A stretch of DNA of 64,000 nt from contig NZ_LIRF01000007.1 in the NCBI RefSeq assembly GCF_001297705.1, positions 434,001 to 498,000 of the forward strand. Direction: 5' to 3'. Below, piece after piece: positions 18,857 to 28,791 of the stretch. Made by a program: the position numbers and the translations under genes. Positions within the stretch are counted from its first letter, which is position 1; every line of letters starts with the position of its first letter. The DNA comes from Chryseobacterium sp. ERMR1:04 (GTDB lineage: Bacteria > Bacteroidota > Bacteroidia > Flavobacteriales > Weeksellaceae). Below the pieces are notes generated by a model. The model saw only the letters and a list, made by a program, of their open reading frames with translations, had not been told where the DNA came from and did not search any database.

Positions 18857-19524
18857 GAATTGATATAATAAGCGTACTTCCTGAGTTGATGGAAAGTCCG
18901 TTTCAGACTTCTATTTTAAGAAGAGCAATGGATAAAGGATTGGTAGAAGTACATTTTCATCAGCTAAGAGATTGGGCGATAAATAAGCACAGACAGATAG
19001 ATGATGAACCGTATGGAGGTGGAGCAGGAATGGTAATGATGATAGAGCCGATAGATAAATGTATTTCAGAGCTTAAATCTCAGAGAGAATATGATGAGGT
19101 TATTTATTTGACTCCGGATGGGCTTACACTAAATCAGAAAATAGCCAACACACTTTCTATAAAAAATAACCTGATCTTTTTATGTGGACATTACAAAGGA
19201 ATTGATCAGAGAGTGAGAGATCTTCATATTACAAAAGAAATTTCAATTGGCGATTATGTGCTTACAGGAGGTGAATTGGCCGCGTGTGTGCTGGCAGATT
19301 CTATTATTCGTTTAGTTCCTGGCGTTTTAAATGATGAACAGAGTGCTTTGACGGACAGCTTCCAGGATGATCTTTTATCACCACCAATTTATACAAGACC
19401 TGAAAGTTATAAAGGTTTAGAGGTTCCTAAAATTCTACTAAGTGGGAATTTTGGTAAAATTGAAGAATGGAGACATGACGAAGCAGTGAGGATTACCACA
19501 GAAAAACGTCCTGATTTACTCTAA
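18853..19524 (+). CDS. trmD: tRNA (guanine(37)-N1)-methyltransferase
   Basis: A 223-residue SPOUT methyltransferase that uses S-adenosylmethionine to make m1G37 in tRNAs reading CNN and GGG-type codons, preventing +1 frameshifting. The start MRIDIISVLPELM, the motif DDEPYGGGAGMVMMIEPI, and the trefoil knot GDYVLTGGELAACVLADSI are diagnostic. The C-terminal domain GNFGKIEEWRHDEA completes it. The length fits the shorter TrmD forms. It overlaps ndh by four bases, so it is co-transcribed; it is not linked here to rpsP, rimM or rplS, its partners in many bacteria. Confidence 0.96.
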   Translation: MRIDIISVLPELMESPFQTSILRRAMDKGLVEVHFHQLRDWAINKHRQIDDEPYGGGAGMVMMIEPIDKCISELKSQREYDEVIYLTPDGLTLNQKIANTLSIKNNLIFLCGHYKGIDQRVRDLHITKEISIGDYVLTGGELAACVLADSIIRLVPGVLNDEQSALTDSFQDDLLSPPIYTRPESYKGLEVPKILLSGNFGKIEEWRHDEAVRITTEKRPDLL

Positions 19525-19904
19525 AAAAAGTTACTTAAATTCGTTAGTGAAAATTATTTTTTTTGTTTTTTGAGTAATTATTTTAAAAAATGGAATAATA
19601 ATTGCAATAACAGCAAGTAAGATTTAAATATGAGCATATAATCCTATTTATAATAGATTTTTATTCTTGTTAATTTAAATTTCATCTTTTTTTTTGATTT
19701 CTTTTTCATGAAAAAAGTGGTATGTAATTAAAATTTTTAATTATATATTTACATTTTAGTTGTTGATATTATTTAATTATGGTTATTCAATATATTATTT
19801 TAATATAAATATATTGTAAATAAATTAACCATATTTGAAAAAAAATAATAAATTTACAAGCTCGAACTAAAGTGTAAAAAAATAAAGAAAAGAAATGCGA
19901 GGTA
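19525..19904. other. AT-rich intergenic gap, no feature seen
   Basis: A 380-base stretch between trmD and an EEP-family gene. It is extremely AT-rich. I find no open frame, tRNA or strong terminator. The promoter of the downstream gene must lie here but no clear TTG/TAnnTTTG pair was found. Confidence 0.5.
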
Positions 19905-20834
19905 ATGGAGCTGTTTAGTTTTTATAATGTAGAAAATTTATTTTTACCCGATCCCAAACCAATTCATAAATTAGATCCTACAAAATCAGGATTAAGAAAT
20001 TGGGACGATAGAAGATATAAAAACAAGCTTTTTAAGATAGCGCATGTTTTTCAATTGATGAAGGAGGAGAATGGAGTATTGCCATTGATGATAGGTCTGT
20101 CTGAAGTATCCGGAAGGAAAGTATTGGAAGATCTTATTGAAATGGAACCTTTTAATTCAGAATACGGCATCATCCACTACAATTCTATGGATGAAAGAAA
20201 AGTAGATGTTGCCCTGTTATATGATAAAAATAAAGTAGAAGTAATAGATTCAGAAACGATTACTTTCTTCTTTGAAATTATAGATAAAAACACAGAAAAC
20301 TACGACACAACAAGAGATGTATTGTATTCTAAAGTGAAATATAAAGGAGAGATTATTAATGTATTTGTCGCTCATCTTCCCTCAAAGCGAGAAAAAGACA
20401 TTAATAAACCAAAAAGGACCTTTATATTGAACGAAGTCCGGGGGCGGATTTTGAATATTATCAATGAAAAGGAGCATGTAATCTTGTGTGGTGATTTTAA
20501 CGAGAACCCAGATGATGAAAATTTAGTAAAAATTCTCTATAACAATGCTCATGAAAAGGTATTAGAAAACCCTTTCCAGCAATTGTTTTCCGCAAGAAAA
20601 TATTCTACTTTTCATTATAAATCCGGATTACTGTTTGATCAGATTATATTATCAAAATCATTATTTGATAATAAAGGTTTATCATTTCACAATGCTGAAG
20701 TGTTCAACTCTGAAAAACTAAGCAGTAGGAACAGGAATTTTGAAGGCAGGCCCTTCCGAACTTATGCTGGCACACGGTATTTAGGCGGGTATAGCGATCA
20801 TTTTCCGGTTCTTGTAAAATTTAATGATTTATAA
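19905..20834 (+). CDS. Endonuclease/exonuclease/phosphatase (EEP) family protein
   Basis: A 309-residue metal-dependent hydrolase of the DNase I-like fold. Motifs in order: FSFYNVENLF (metal Asn), GLSEVSGRKVLEDL (metal Glu), VFVAHLPSKRE (catalytic His region), LCGDFNENPDDE (Asp/Asn pair) and GGYSDHFPVLVKF (terminal SDH). All the key residues are present, so it should be active on a phosphodiester or phosphomonoester. The substrate cannot be told. There is no signal peptide, so it is cytoplasmic. It precedes an Lrp-type regulator and deoC on the same strand, 40 bp before the former. Confidence 0.85.
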   Translation: MELFSFYNVENLFLPDPKPIHKLDPTKSGLRNWDDRRYKNKLFKIAHVFQLMKEENGVLPLMIGLSEVSGRKVLEDLIEMEPFNSEYGIIHYNSMDERKVDVALLYDKNKVEVIDSETITFFFEIIDKNTENYDTTRDVLYSKVKYKGEIINVFVAHLPSKREKDINKPKRTFILNEVRGRILNIINEKEHVILCGDFNENPDDENLVKILYNNAHEKVLENPFQQLFSARKYSTFHYKSGLLFDQIILSKSLFDNKGLSFHNAEVFNSEKLSSRNRNFEGRPFRTYAGTRYLGGYSDHFPVLVKFNDL

Positions 20835-20874
20835 CACAATGTAAAAACATAAATAATTTAAAAAAGTAGAAAAA

Positions 20875-21345
20875 ATGAAAAATTCAACAAGTGCAAACTA
20901 CCATTTAGATTCAATCGACAAAGAAATCATCTATATGTTGATGGACAATGCTAAAACTTCTTTAGCTCACATTTCAAAAAATGTAGGAATTTCAACAACA
21001 GCTGTACACCAGAGAATAAAGAAACTGGAGCATGCAGGAGTTATTGAAAATTCAATTTCATTTCTGAACCCTAAAAAAATTGGATATAAAGTTATTTCGT
21101 ACATCGGAGTATTTTTAGATCAACCAAGTCATTATCCTGAAGTGGTTAAAGCTTTAAAAGAGATTAATGAAGTGGTAGAAGCTCATTATACCACAGGAAA
21201 TTACACTATTTTCTTGAAGGTTCTTTGTAAGGATAATGATCACTTAATGACAATTCTTAACAAACTTCAGAAGCTAAAAGGAGTGACAAGAACAGAAACT
21301 TTCATATCTTTGGAACAAGGTATTTACAGACAATTGAAAGTATAA
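20875..21345 (+). CDS. Lrp/AsnC family transcriptional regulator
   Basis: A 156-residue DNA-binding protein. The N-terminal winged helix-turn-helix spans about residues 12-60 (DKEIIYMLMDNAKTSLAHIS ... ISTTAVHQRIKKLEHAGVI). The C-terminal RAM (ligand-sensing) domain begins near residue 70, with VVEAHYTTGNYTIFLKVLC as its conserved core. These proteins form octamers and respond to amino acids or other small molecules. It is 40 bp downstream of the EEP gene and 6 bp upstream of deoC, so a local regulatory role is plausible but not shown. Confidence 0.92.
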   Translation: MKNSTSANYHLDSIDKEIIYMLMDNAKTSLAHISKNVGISTTAVHQRIKKLEHAGVIENSISFLNPKKIGYKVISYIGVFLDQPSHYPEVVKALKEINEVVEAHYTTGNYTIFLKVLCKDNDHLMTILNKLQKLKGVTRTETFISLEQGIYRQLKV

Positions 21346-21351
21346 TAGATT

Positions 21352-22095
21352 ATGAATATTGCTCAATATTTGGATTCAACATATTTGAAAACTCCGGCAC
21401 AGTCTGGTATTTCAAACGAAGAAACTTTACAGAAAAACAAAGAACTTACACAGGAAGCTATCGATAACGGTATTCTTGCAGTAATGATTCGTCCGGATTA
21501 CGTATCCGAAATCAAAAAGTATATTCAGGAAAAGAATGCAAATGTTATTGTTGGTACGGTGATTGGTTTTCATGAAGGAACATATTCTGTTGATGAAAAA
21601 ATCGCGGAAGCCTCAGAAGCAATAGAAAACGGAGCTGACGAATTAGATTTTGTAATTAATTATAACGTTTATCTGAAAGGAGATCTATCATTGGTAAAAC
21701 AAGAATTTGTACAGGGTACACAACTGTGTATTCAACATCATAAAGTAGCAAAATGGATTATCGAGATTGCGGCTTTATCGGATGAACAAATTGCTGATCT
21801 TACGAAGCATATTTCCAATTGGGCGGAAGAGAATTTTTCTGAAAATGATCTTTCACAAATTTTTGTGAAATCTTCAACAGGTTTTTATGAAACTACTGGT
21901 GGGAAACCTAACGGAGCAACATTTGAAGGGATAAAGATTATGCTGGATAATGCCGGAAAACTTCCCGTAAAAGCAGCTGGTGGTGTAAGAACTCCTGAAG
22001 ATGCTGAGAAAATGATCAATATGGGAGTAAAAAGAATAGGGACTTCTTCAGCATTAGGTTTAATTAAAAATCAGTCTGCATCCGAAGGATATTAA
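21352..22095 (+). CDS. deoC: Deoxyribose-phosphate aldolase
   Basis: A 247-residue class I aldolase that splits 2-deoxyribose 5-phosphate into acetaldehyde and glyceraldehyde 3-phosphate in deoxynucleoside breakdown. The Schiff-base lysine is Lys173 in FVKSSTGF and the proton-relay lysine Lys207 in VKAAGGVRT. ELDFVINYN (near residue 97) carries the conserved Asp. The length is standard. Only 6 bp separate it from the Lrp-type gene, so they are one transcript ending at the hairpin at 22116-22147. Confidence 0.95.
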   Translation: MNIAQYLDSTYLKTPAQSGISNEETLQKNKELTQEAIDNGILAVMIRPDYVSEIKKYIQEKNANVIVGTVIGFHEGTYSVDEKIAEASEAIENGADELDFVINYNVYLKGDLSLVKQEFVQGTQLCIQHHKVAKWIIEIAALSDEQIADLTKHISNWAEENFSENDLSQIFVKSSTGFYETTGGKPNGATFEGIKIMLDNAGKLPVKAAGGVRTPEDAEKMINMGVKRIGTSSALGLIKNQSASEGY

Positions 22096-22115
22096 AATAT
22101 TCAATTAAAAAATAA

Positions 22116-22147
22116 AAGAAAGCCATCAAATTTTTGATGGCTTTCTT
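22116..22147. terminator. Strong bidirectional terminator
   Basis: A perfect 15-bp stem (AAGAAAGCCATCAAA / TTTGATGGCTTTCTT) with a two-base spacer lies between the convergent deoC and dusB genes. Confidence 0.88.
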
Positions 22148-22149
22148 GT

Positions 22150-23145
22150 TTATGCTTGGGTCTGATATTCTTCGTAAAATGCTTGGGTTTGTTTAATTAC
22201 CTCGTCCATTTCTTCTAAAGTATATACCTCTAAGAATTTTCTTCTGAAATCTTTAAAATGAGGAATTCCACGGAAATAATTGCTGTAATGCTGTCTCATT
22301 TCAATTAATCCTAATTTTTCGCCTTTCCATTCTGCACTCCATTCTGCATGTTGACGCACAGCCAATAATCTGTCGAAAATTGTGGGTTCCGGCAAATGCT
22401 CTCCGGTTTTAAAGAAATGCTTAATCTCATTAAAAATCCAAGGATAACCAATCGCTGCACGACCGATCATAATTCCGTCGCAGGCGTATTTTTGTTTGTA
22501 TGCTAATGCTTTTTCAGGAGAATCAATATCACCATTTCCGAAAATTGGAATTTCGATATTGGGGTTTTGTTTAATTCTTGAGATATGCTCCCAATCAGCT
22601 TCACCTTTATACATTTGTCCACGGGTTCTTGCGTGGATTGTGAGTGCCTTAATTCCTGTTTCCTGTAAACGCTCTGCAACTTCATCAATATTGATAGAAT
22701 TGCTGTCCCATCCTAAACGTGTTTTCACTGTTACAGGTAGGTGAGTAGAGCTTACAACAGCTTTTGTAAGACGAACCATTAGGTCGATATCTTTTAAGAC
22801 ACCGGCTCCGGCTCCTTTACACACTACTTTTTTTACGGGACAACCGAAATTAATATCTACAAGATCGGGGTTTACAGCCTCTACAATTTTTGCAGACATA
22901 GCCATTGCTTCTTCGTCTCCTCCAAAGATTTGGATTCCGACAGGTCTTTCGTAATCGAAAATGTCTAATTTTTTTCGACTTTTCATCGCATCACGAATTA
23001 ACCCTTCAGAAGATATAAATTCTGAATACATAAGGTCTGCACCATGCAGTTTACACAAGCGTCTGTAAGGAGGATCACTTACATCTTCCATGGGAGCTAA
23101 CAAAAGCGGAAATTCCGGCAGTTCTATGTTGCCTATCTTTATCAT
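22150..23145 (-). CDS. dusB: tRNA-dihydrouridine synthase, DusB type
   Basis: A 331-residue FMN enzyme that reduces uridine to dihydrouridine in the tRNA D-loop using NADPH. The TIM barrel opens with LLAPMEDVSDPPYRRL. The catalytic cysteine is Cys102 in INFGCPVKKVVCKGAGAG. HARTRGQMYKG carries FMN-phosphate and tRNA contacts, and GRAAIGYPWIF is the conserved end of the barrel. A C-terminal helical domain follows. The DusB label, rather than DusA or DusC, rests on overall resemblance. It is monocistronic, convergent with deoC. Confidence 0.93.
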   Translation of the reverse strand: MIKIGNIELPEFPLLLAPMEDVSDPPYRRLCKLHGADLMYSEFISSEGLIRDAMKSRKKLDIFDYERPVGIQIFGGDEEAMAMSAKIVEAVNPDLVDINFGCPVKKVVCKGAGAGVLKDIDLMVRLTKAVVSSTHLPVTVKTRLGWDSNSINIDEVAERLQETGIKALTIHARTRGQMYKGEADWEHISRIKQNPNIEIPIFGNGDIDSPEKALAYKQKYACDGIMIGRAAIGYPWIFNEIKHFFKTGEHLPEPTIFDRLLAVRQHAEWSAEWKGEKLGLIEMRQHYSNYFRGIPHFKDFRRKFLEVYTLEEMDEVIKQTQAFYEEYQTQA

Positions 23146-23345
23146 GCTGCAAATTTACGAAATTATAAACAGTAGAAAAAAGATCTTTTTTGGTGTTTAT
23201 GTTGGGAATCAAATTAGTGTTAAAAATACTTAATTTATTGATTTATATTTTGTTTAATGTTGTTTAATTTGATGTTATTTAGGTTTTTATGATTTTTAAA
23301 TGGATATTTTTTATATATTTATAATCAAATCCAAATATTAATACC

Positions 23346-25316
23346 ATGAAAAAAATTCTATTTTTTATTGTTGTAAGTGCTGCAGCAATAAACTTAAATG
23401 CACAAGTAAGTTTAGCTGCTACAGCAGGCACAACAACCGGAACTTATACTACATTAAAAAGCGCATTCGATGCCATTAATGCAGGAACACATCAAGGAGC
23501 TATTAATATTAGTATTACTGCAAATACTACAGAAACGGCTACAGCTGCATTAAATGCAAGTGGTGGAACAGTAAGCTATACTTCTGTTTTGATAAAACCT
23601 GCGATTGGGGTAACGGCATCAATCTCTGGAAGTGTAGATAACCTAGCTCTCATTAAAATTTCAGGAAATAATGTGACAATAGATGGTAGTAACAGTGTAG
23701 CAGGTACAACTAGGAATCTTACTCTTACTAATACCTCAACTACTGCTCCACAGGTATTAACGGTAATTGGTGCTACGGCAGCAACTGCTGTTTCTAATTT
23801 TACAGTGAAAAATACAAATATTATCAACGGAGTAAATACGTCGTCTGCTTTTGTAATGACTAATGGGGCGGCCACTCCTGCGGGAGGCTATTTTAATAAT
23901 ACAACAATCCAAAATAATTCAATCCAAAAAGCATATATAGGTTTATATATTTTTGCTGCCGTTGCTGTGGGTAATGGCTCAGGAACTCTAGTAAAAGATA
24001 ACTCACTAGATGTTTCTGGTGCAAATGCGAACCGACTTGTAGGGGTTTATTTACAAGGGGTAGATGGAGGTTCTGTACAAAATAATACAATTGGAAATTT
24101 TGAATCTTTGAATGCCGAAATTAAAAGAGGAGTATGGTTTGCAACAGGAACTGTTAATTCTTCTATTACTGGAAATACAATTACCAATCTTAATTTTACA
24201 GGTACTGAAACTACTGTGTCAGCAGGGGTTACAGGAATTTCAATTTCTTCCGGAAATACGGGAGCAGTAGCTGCTGCTAATGTCATGGTGAGTAATAATA
24301 CTATTTCTAATTTTACATCTGTTGGAACAAGCCCTCTTTTTGCAGGGGTATATCTTGGAGGATTAACAAGTGGAGTTACCATAGATAAAAATAAAATAAA
24401 TACGATAAAAAATACCAATACAGGAGGATATGGTTCGCAAGGAATGTATTTGGCTACAACAAGTACAGCAGCTAATACATTAATAGCAAATAATATTATT
24501 AGTGGTATTTCTAGTAATGGTTATGCAGCTTCAGGAGGTGTTAACGACAATGGTAATGGTATTGTCATGGTTTCGGGAGCTGGTTATAAAATATATTATA
24601 ATACAGTAGCGATGAATGTAAACCAAACGGTTGCTGGAAGACCTTCTGCCTTTAATGTAACAACTGGAATAACAGCTGCTGGAGCAATAGATCTGCGAAA
24701 TAACATTTTTGTAAATTCTCAGACTCAGGCGGGGGATAGATATACTATTTATTCTAGTGCTGCCAATACAGTTTTCTCTAATATTAATTATAATGATTAT
24801 TTTTCTTCAGGTACCAATCTTGGATTTATAGGTTCTGCCAGAATTAGTTTGGCAGATATACAAACAGGTTTTGGAGGAAATGTTAATTCTATCAATGTTC
24901 TTCCTGTTTTTGTTTCTGCTACAGATTTTCATTTAGCATCATCGGGTAATAATACTCTTGATAATAAAGGTACACCAGTTACAGAAGTAACCGTAGATGC
25001 CGATGGTAATGCGAGAAATGCTACAACGCCAGATTTGGGTGCCTATGAATTTACAGCGACAGTATTAGCCGTACAGGATATTGCTAAGAAGAAAATTAAT
25101 TATTATCCAAACCCTGTGGTTGACTTTGTCACTATTAATGATGTGAATAAAATCAAAACTGTTGAAGTGTATAATGCAGTTGGGCAAAGAGTTATTGTTG
25201 AAAATGCAAATTCAGAAAAAGCTTCCATAGATATGAGACAAGTTCCTGCTGGTGTTTATATCTTGAAAGTTAATTCAGAAAAAGAATCACAATCTATAAA
25301 AATTATTAAAAGATAA
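23346..25316 (+). CDS. T9SS-secreted right-handed beta-helix surface protein
   Basis: A 656-residue secreted protein. The signal peptide covers residues 1-19 (AINLNAQ). The body is rich in Asn, Thr and Ser with repeated short strands such as NNTIxNF, ITGNTITNL and VSNNTISNF about every 25-30 residues, typical of parallel beta-helix proteins (pectate-lyase-like fold). DADGNARNATTPDLGAYEF, near residue 560, is a motif often seen after such helices. The last 75 residues (NYYPNPVVDFVTI ... PAGVYILKVNSEK ... IKIIKR) are a type A T9SS sorting domain. No enzymatic residues were identified; it may be an adhesin or polysaccharide-binding protein. It ends before a terminator. Confidence 0.85.
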   Translation: MKKILFFIVVSAAAINLNAQVSLAATAGTTTGTYTTLKSAFDAINAGTHQGAINISITANTTETATAALNASGGTVSYTSVLIKPAIGVTASISGSVDNLALIKISGNNVTIDGSNSVAGTTRNLTLTNTSTTAPQVLTVIGATAATAVSNFTVKNTNIINGVNTSSAFVMTNGAATPAGGYFNNTTIQNNSIQKAYIGLYIFAAVAVGNGSGTLVKDNSLDVSGANANRLVGVYLQGVDGGSVQNNTIGNFESLNAEIKRGVWFATGTVNSSITGNTITNLNFTGTETTVSAGVTGISISSGNTGAVAAANVMVSNNTISNFTSVGTSPLFAGVYLGGLTSGVTIDKNKINTIKNTNTGGYGSQGMYLATTSTAANTLIANNIISGISSNGYAASGGVNDNGNGIVMVSGAGYKIYYNTVAMNVNQTVAGRPSAFNVTTGITAAGAIDLRNNIFVNSQTQAGDRYTIYSSAANTVFSNINYNDYFSSGTNLGFIGSARISLADIQTGFGGNVNSINVLPVFVSATDFHLASSGNNTLDNKGTPVTEVTVDADGNARNATTPDLGAYEFTATVLAVQDIAKKKINYYPNPVVDFVTINDVNKIKTVEVYNAVGQRVIVENANSEKASIDMRQVPAGVYILKVNSEKESQSIKIIKR

Positions 25317-25340
25317 AACCAAATAAGAATTAAAATTATG

Positions 25341-25365
25341 ACCCGGCTTTTAGTCGGGTTTTTTG
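25341..25365 (+). terminator. Intrinsic terminator
   Basis: Stem ACCCG / CGGGT, extended by three inner pairs including a G-U, is followed by a T run, 25 bases after the beta-helix gene stop. Confidence 0.8.
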
Positions 25366-25406
25366 TTTTATGAAATGGGAAAGTTGAACTTTAAAATTTA
25401 GATTAA

Positions 25407-28400
25407 TTAGAAACTTGCCTTCACCTGCATACTTCCGATATGTATGGTTCTGTCGCCGGAATTTCGTCCTTCGTAATTTAAATTAAGCTGTAAGAAAGAG
25501 TTGATGGCCTGTTGAATGAAAACACTCCAAACCTGGTTTTTTCCGGGCTTTAGACCATCCAACATTTGGTTTCCAACGATGCTGAAATTATTACCATTAA
25601 AATTATTATTGATGAATGAGAAGTTTCCTCTGATGGAAGTTTTCTTACGATCCCATTGTATCGTTCCTGTGATGTCAAAAGCTTTTAGGAATTCCTCGCC
25701 ATCAATTCTTTGTTTTTGACGGAAAGCCGAAGAAAGTTCAGCCTGAATAGCATCCGTAAATTTATAAGTTGCTTTTGGCTTGGTCTCAAAATTATTTAAA
25801 CGATAATCTCTCGTAGCAAATAGCTGCGATGAATTCTGAATATCATGAACTGAATTTTCCCAATCTACCCTGAATTCTTTATTAAACCAATATCCAACAT
25901 TTAAGAAATGAGAAATCTGCTCCCTTTCTTCATTACTGAAATTGGCGTTGATTAAGTTATCATTGGAAATAAAACGGTAGTTACCATTCCATCCTGATTT
26001 TTCTGTTGGACTGAATTGAACAGACGCTAAAATATTTTGATTTTTTAAAATCTGATCTGCACTTTTTTCAAAAGGATTCAGTACTAAAACTTTATCTTTT
26101 TTGTAGAATGAGTTTTGTGAATTTAAAGAGATGTTAAAATTCCAACGTTTTAAAAATTTATTTTCAGAATTAAAAACAATGGATGGATTAACAAATAAGG
26201 CTAATTGTATCTTATTTTTATTGGAAGCAATATACCGTACAGAATTGGTGTAAACCCTGATGTATTGTGCTAAATCTGAATACTCTGCAATTTCAAATTC
26301 ATCAAGTTGTTGAACGCCGTCGCCGTTATAATCGGTCCATTTATAAATACCTTGTCCGTCCGTAACTTTTAGATATTGGAATTCTCTTTGCGCTTCCTGC
26401 CCATTTCCTAATTCATAAAACGCCTGCAAACGCATCCCATTTCTGAAAAGCTGTTGGTTATAAAGAATATTTCCTACCACGAAATCATTATTTCTGGAAG
26501 CGTCAATATCCTGATTTTGGTAGAAGAATTTTCTGTAATGAATTAAAGCATTTAAGGTTGTTTTCTCTGTTTTGATAAGTTGACTTTCTACCATAACCCC
26601 TAAAATATTATTCATATTTTGAAGTCTGTTATCGCGCACAGAGTCATTATCTCTCATGTACACTTTAGCCAATAATTTTGTTCTCGTACTATCACCAATT
26701 TTCTTTTGAATAAATAATTCTTTCCAACTGAAACTGGTGACATCCATTAATTGGGTATCGTTATATTTTTTCTCGTTGTGTTCCATACTTCCACCAACTG
26801 CCCAGCTTCCTTTTTTGCCGGTAAATTCGGTTGAAACACCACCTCTGATGAATTTTGTATCTTGTTGAATAGCGTTGGTATTCAAATAAGATAGATTTCC
26901 TTTTGTGAAAAATTTTCCTTTGATCCAGCTAAAATCCAGATCATTTTTCATCCCTTTATAAGAATCCTGTTCATCCAGATAATTGATACGATAGTTTAAG
27001 GTAGATTTATTATTCCATTTGTTAAGGAAACTGAATATAAACCTGTTTTGAGTTCTACCACTGAATTCCTGAGCTAAGTTAAAGTCTCTGGAGAATTCTA
27101 CATCGTTGATTCTATCTAAAATATGGAATTGTTTATCGATATGTTGATATTCAAAACTTGGAGTTCCTTTCCAATTATTTTTTGTAAAAGTTTTATTTCC
27201 GAAAATACGCCCTGCGTACCCAATATTCTGATCAGAATCTTTTGAAGAGAATAAATTCAGGTCATAATTACTTAAGGAGAAATCAGCTCCTATTTTTCCG
27301 TCTTTTAGTAAAAATTCAGAGTTTACAGAGTATACCTGAGATTTTTGAGGGGAAGGTAATTTCCTTACAGCTCTATAGTCTCCTGCATTCGGTCCTACGT
27401 ACTGAAAAACACGGCCATTATTAGTGGTTTGTGTTATTTTGTAATCTCCAAGATTCACCCCGAAATAGGTGTATGAAACCTGATAAAGACTTTCATTCGC
27501 ATCTGTAGAGAATTCGTAATAATTACCATTAGGATTTTGTACTAATCGATATAAAATTTTATTAACGTCATATTCAGTTAAGACCCCTGATGGAGCGTAC
27601 ATCAAATTAGGGTCATTTCCAGCGTTGGCTAAAATTTGCTCATCTTCTTTAGAAAGGTTTAAGGCAAGAGGGGCATTTTTATTATCATTTTCCATGAACC
27701 AGTTGAAACCGATTTTCATTTTCTCTCTTGTATGCTCTAATTTTCCTGTAAATAAATATCGGGAATAATTTCTATTCGCATAATTATAAGAAATGGTAAT
27801 AAAGTTTTGCTGGAAAATAGGACGGAAACTAGTAAAAGTAACCTCACCTGTATTATAATTAATAATGTAGTCCTGGTTTTCACCACGCTTCATTAAGATA
27901 CCATCAATAAAAACCTGCTCAGAACCTGAAATCAGTGTGATAAACTGTTCGCCATTTTTACCTGTTAAACGATAAGGTCCTTGGTTACCTTCAACCCCTT
28001 GAAAACGTACTCTGTGAAATTCACTTCGGGCAACGCCCATTGAAACGTCTACAAAAGTTTTATTATCCTTTCCAAATTCTGTTTGGAACTCAAGTCCCAT
28101 ACTTCGTCTTTGGTATTTTGCAAAATAATTTTTAGATTCAACCAAATCTAAATGTCCGGCTCTAAGAATTGATTTGTCCTTAATATTAAGCTGCATATAG
28201 ATCTTATCAAACTCCTCTAAAGTCTGGGTATATCCATCTGCCTGAATTGGTAAGTTGTGATCTGAAATACTGGCTAAAATAGTAACGTCTTTTGAAAGCC
28301 TTCCTGAAATTTGAAGGTCCATCGAGCTTTGTACAGACTGCCCCTGATTGTTACCAAATGTAATTCCCCTAATAATAGAACCCTTTGAGTTTAGCTCTCC

Positions 28401-28640
28401 TAAAAATCGTTTTTTATCATTTTTTGCAAGTACAGCCTCATCTACAATAATTCTGTTGCTTGTCCTTACAAAGTCTAATGTATCTTTTGTAAAAATATCT
28501 TGCTCAAGTCTTGCAGCCAAGATACTATCCTTTTTTATACTGTCTTTTGGAATGTTAGGGTTTTTCCACGAAAACACCTGAGCATTAGTAAATGTAATGC
28601 TCATAAAAAATATAATGAATAATAGAATGAAATTCCGCAA
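25407..28640 (-). CDS. Very large outer-membrane protein of unknown function
   Basis: A 1077-residue exported protein. The signal peptide is MRNFILLFIIFFMSITFTNA|Q. After about residue 80 there are dozens of short amphipathic strands (for example GITFGNNQGQSVQSSMDLQI, MGLEFQTEFG, ITISYNYANRNYSRYLFTGKLEH) ending with a strand closing in SMQVKASF, which fits an outer-membrane beta-barrel. A segment near residue 810 (TDYNGDGVQQLDEFEIAEY) looks like a calcium-binding DxNGDGxxxxxE loop. I do not recognise the family. The start is TTG at 28640. The first ATG, 12 codons later, would leave a signal peptide of only eight residues, so TTG is preferred. It stands between two T9SS cargo genes on the other strand. 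Confidence 0.75.
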   Translation of the reverse strand: MRNFILLFIIFFMSITFTNAQVFSWKNPNIPKDSIKKDSILAARLEQDIFTKDTLDFVRTSNRIIVDEAVLAKNDKKRFLGELNSKGSIIRGITFGNNQGQSVQSSMDLQISGRLSKDVTILASISDHNLPIQADGYTQTLEEFDKIYMQLNIKDKSILRAGHLDLVESKNYFAKYQRRSMGLEFQTEFGKDNKTFVDVSMGVARSEFHRVRFQGVEGNQGPYRLTGKNGEQFITLISGSEQVFIDGILMKRGENQDYIINYNTGEVTFTSFRPIFQQNFITISYNYANRNYSRYLFTGKLEHTREKMKIGFNWFMENDNKNAPLALNLSKEDEQILANAGNDPNLMYAPSGVLTEYDVNKILYRLVQNPNGNYYEFSTDANESLYQVSYTYFGVNLGDYKITQTTNNGRVFQYVGPNAGDYRAVRKLPSPQKSQVYSVNSEFLLKDGKIGADFSLSNYDLNLFSSKDSDQNIGYAGRIFGNKTFTKNNWKGTPSFEYQHIDKQFHILDRINDVEFSRDFNLAQEFSGRTQNRFIFSFLNKWNNKSTLNYRINYLDEQDSYKGMKNDLDFSWIKGKFFTKGNLSYLNTNAIQQDTKFIRGGVSTEFTGKKGSWAVGGSMEHNEKKYNDTQLMDVTSFSWKELFIQKKIGDSTRTKLLAKVYMRDNDSVRDNRLQNMNNILGVMVESQLIKTEKTTLNALIHYRKFFYQNQDIDASRNNDFVVGNILYNQQLFRNGMRLQAFYELGNGQEAQREFQYLKVTDGQGIYKWTDYNGDGVQQLDEFEIAEYSDLAQYIRVYTNSVRYIASNKNKIQLALFVNPSIVFNSENKFLKRWNFNISLNSQNSFYKKDKVLVLNPFEKSADQILKNQNILASVQFSPTEKSGWNGNYRFISNDNLINANFSNEEREQISHFLNVGYWFNKEFRVDWENSVHDIQNSSQLFATRDYRLNNFETKPKATYKFTDAIQAELSSAFRQKQRIDGEEFLKAFDITGTIQWDRKKTSIRGNFSFINNNFNGNNFSIVGNQMLDGLKPGKNQVWSVFIQQAINSFLQLNLNYEGRNSGDRTIHIGSMQVKASF

Positions 28641-28725
28641 GTTCTTGGAAAATAATTGGTAAAAATAACTAAAAATTGTTTATAATTAAGGTTTTAACAT
28701 TATTAACAAAAATTTATGCAATTTA

Positions 28726-28757
28726 TTGTGATGGAAATAAAAATACTTGTATTTTAG
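28726..28757 (+). promoter_or_regulatory. Flavobacterial-type promoter of T9SS cargo gene
   Basis: TTG at 28726-28728 and TATTTTAG at 28750-28757 are 21 bases apart, close to TTG/TAnnTTTG. The start codon lies 34 bases downstream. Confidence 0.5.
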
Positions 28758-28791
28758 CCGTCTAAATTATTAATAATTAAATTTTCAAACC

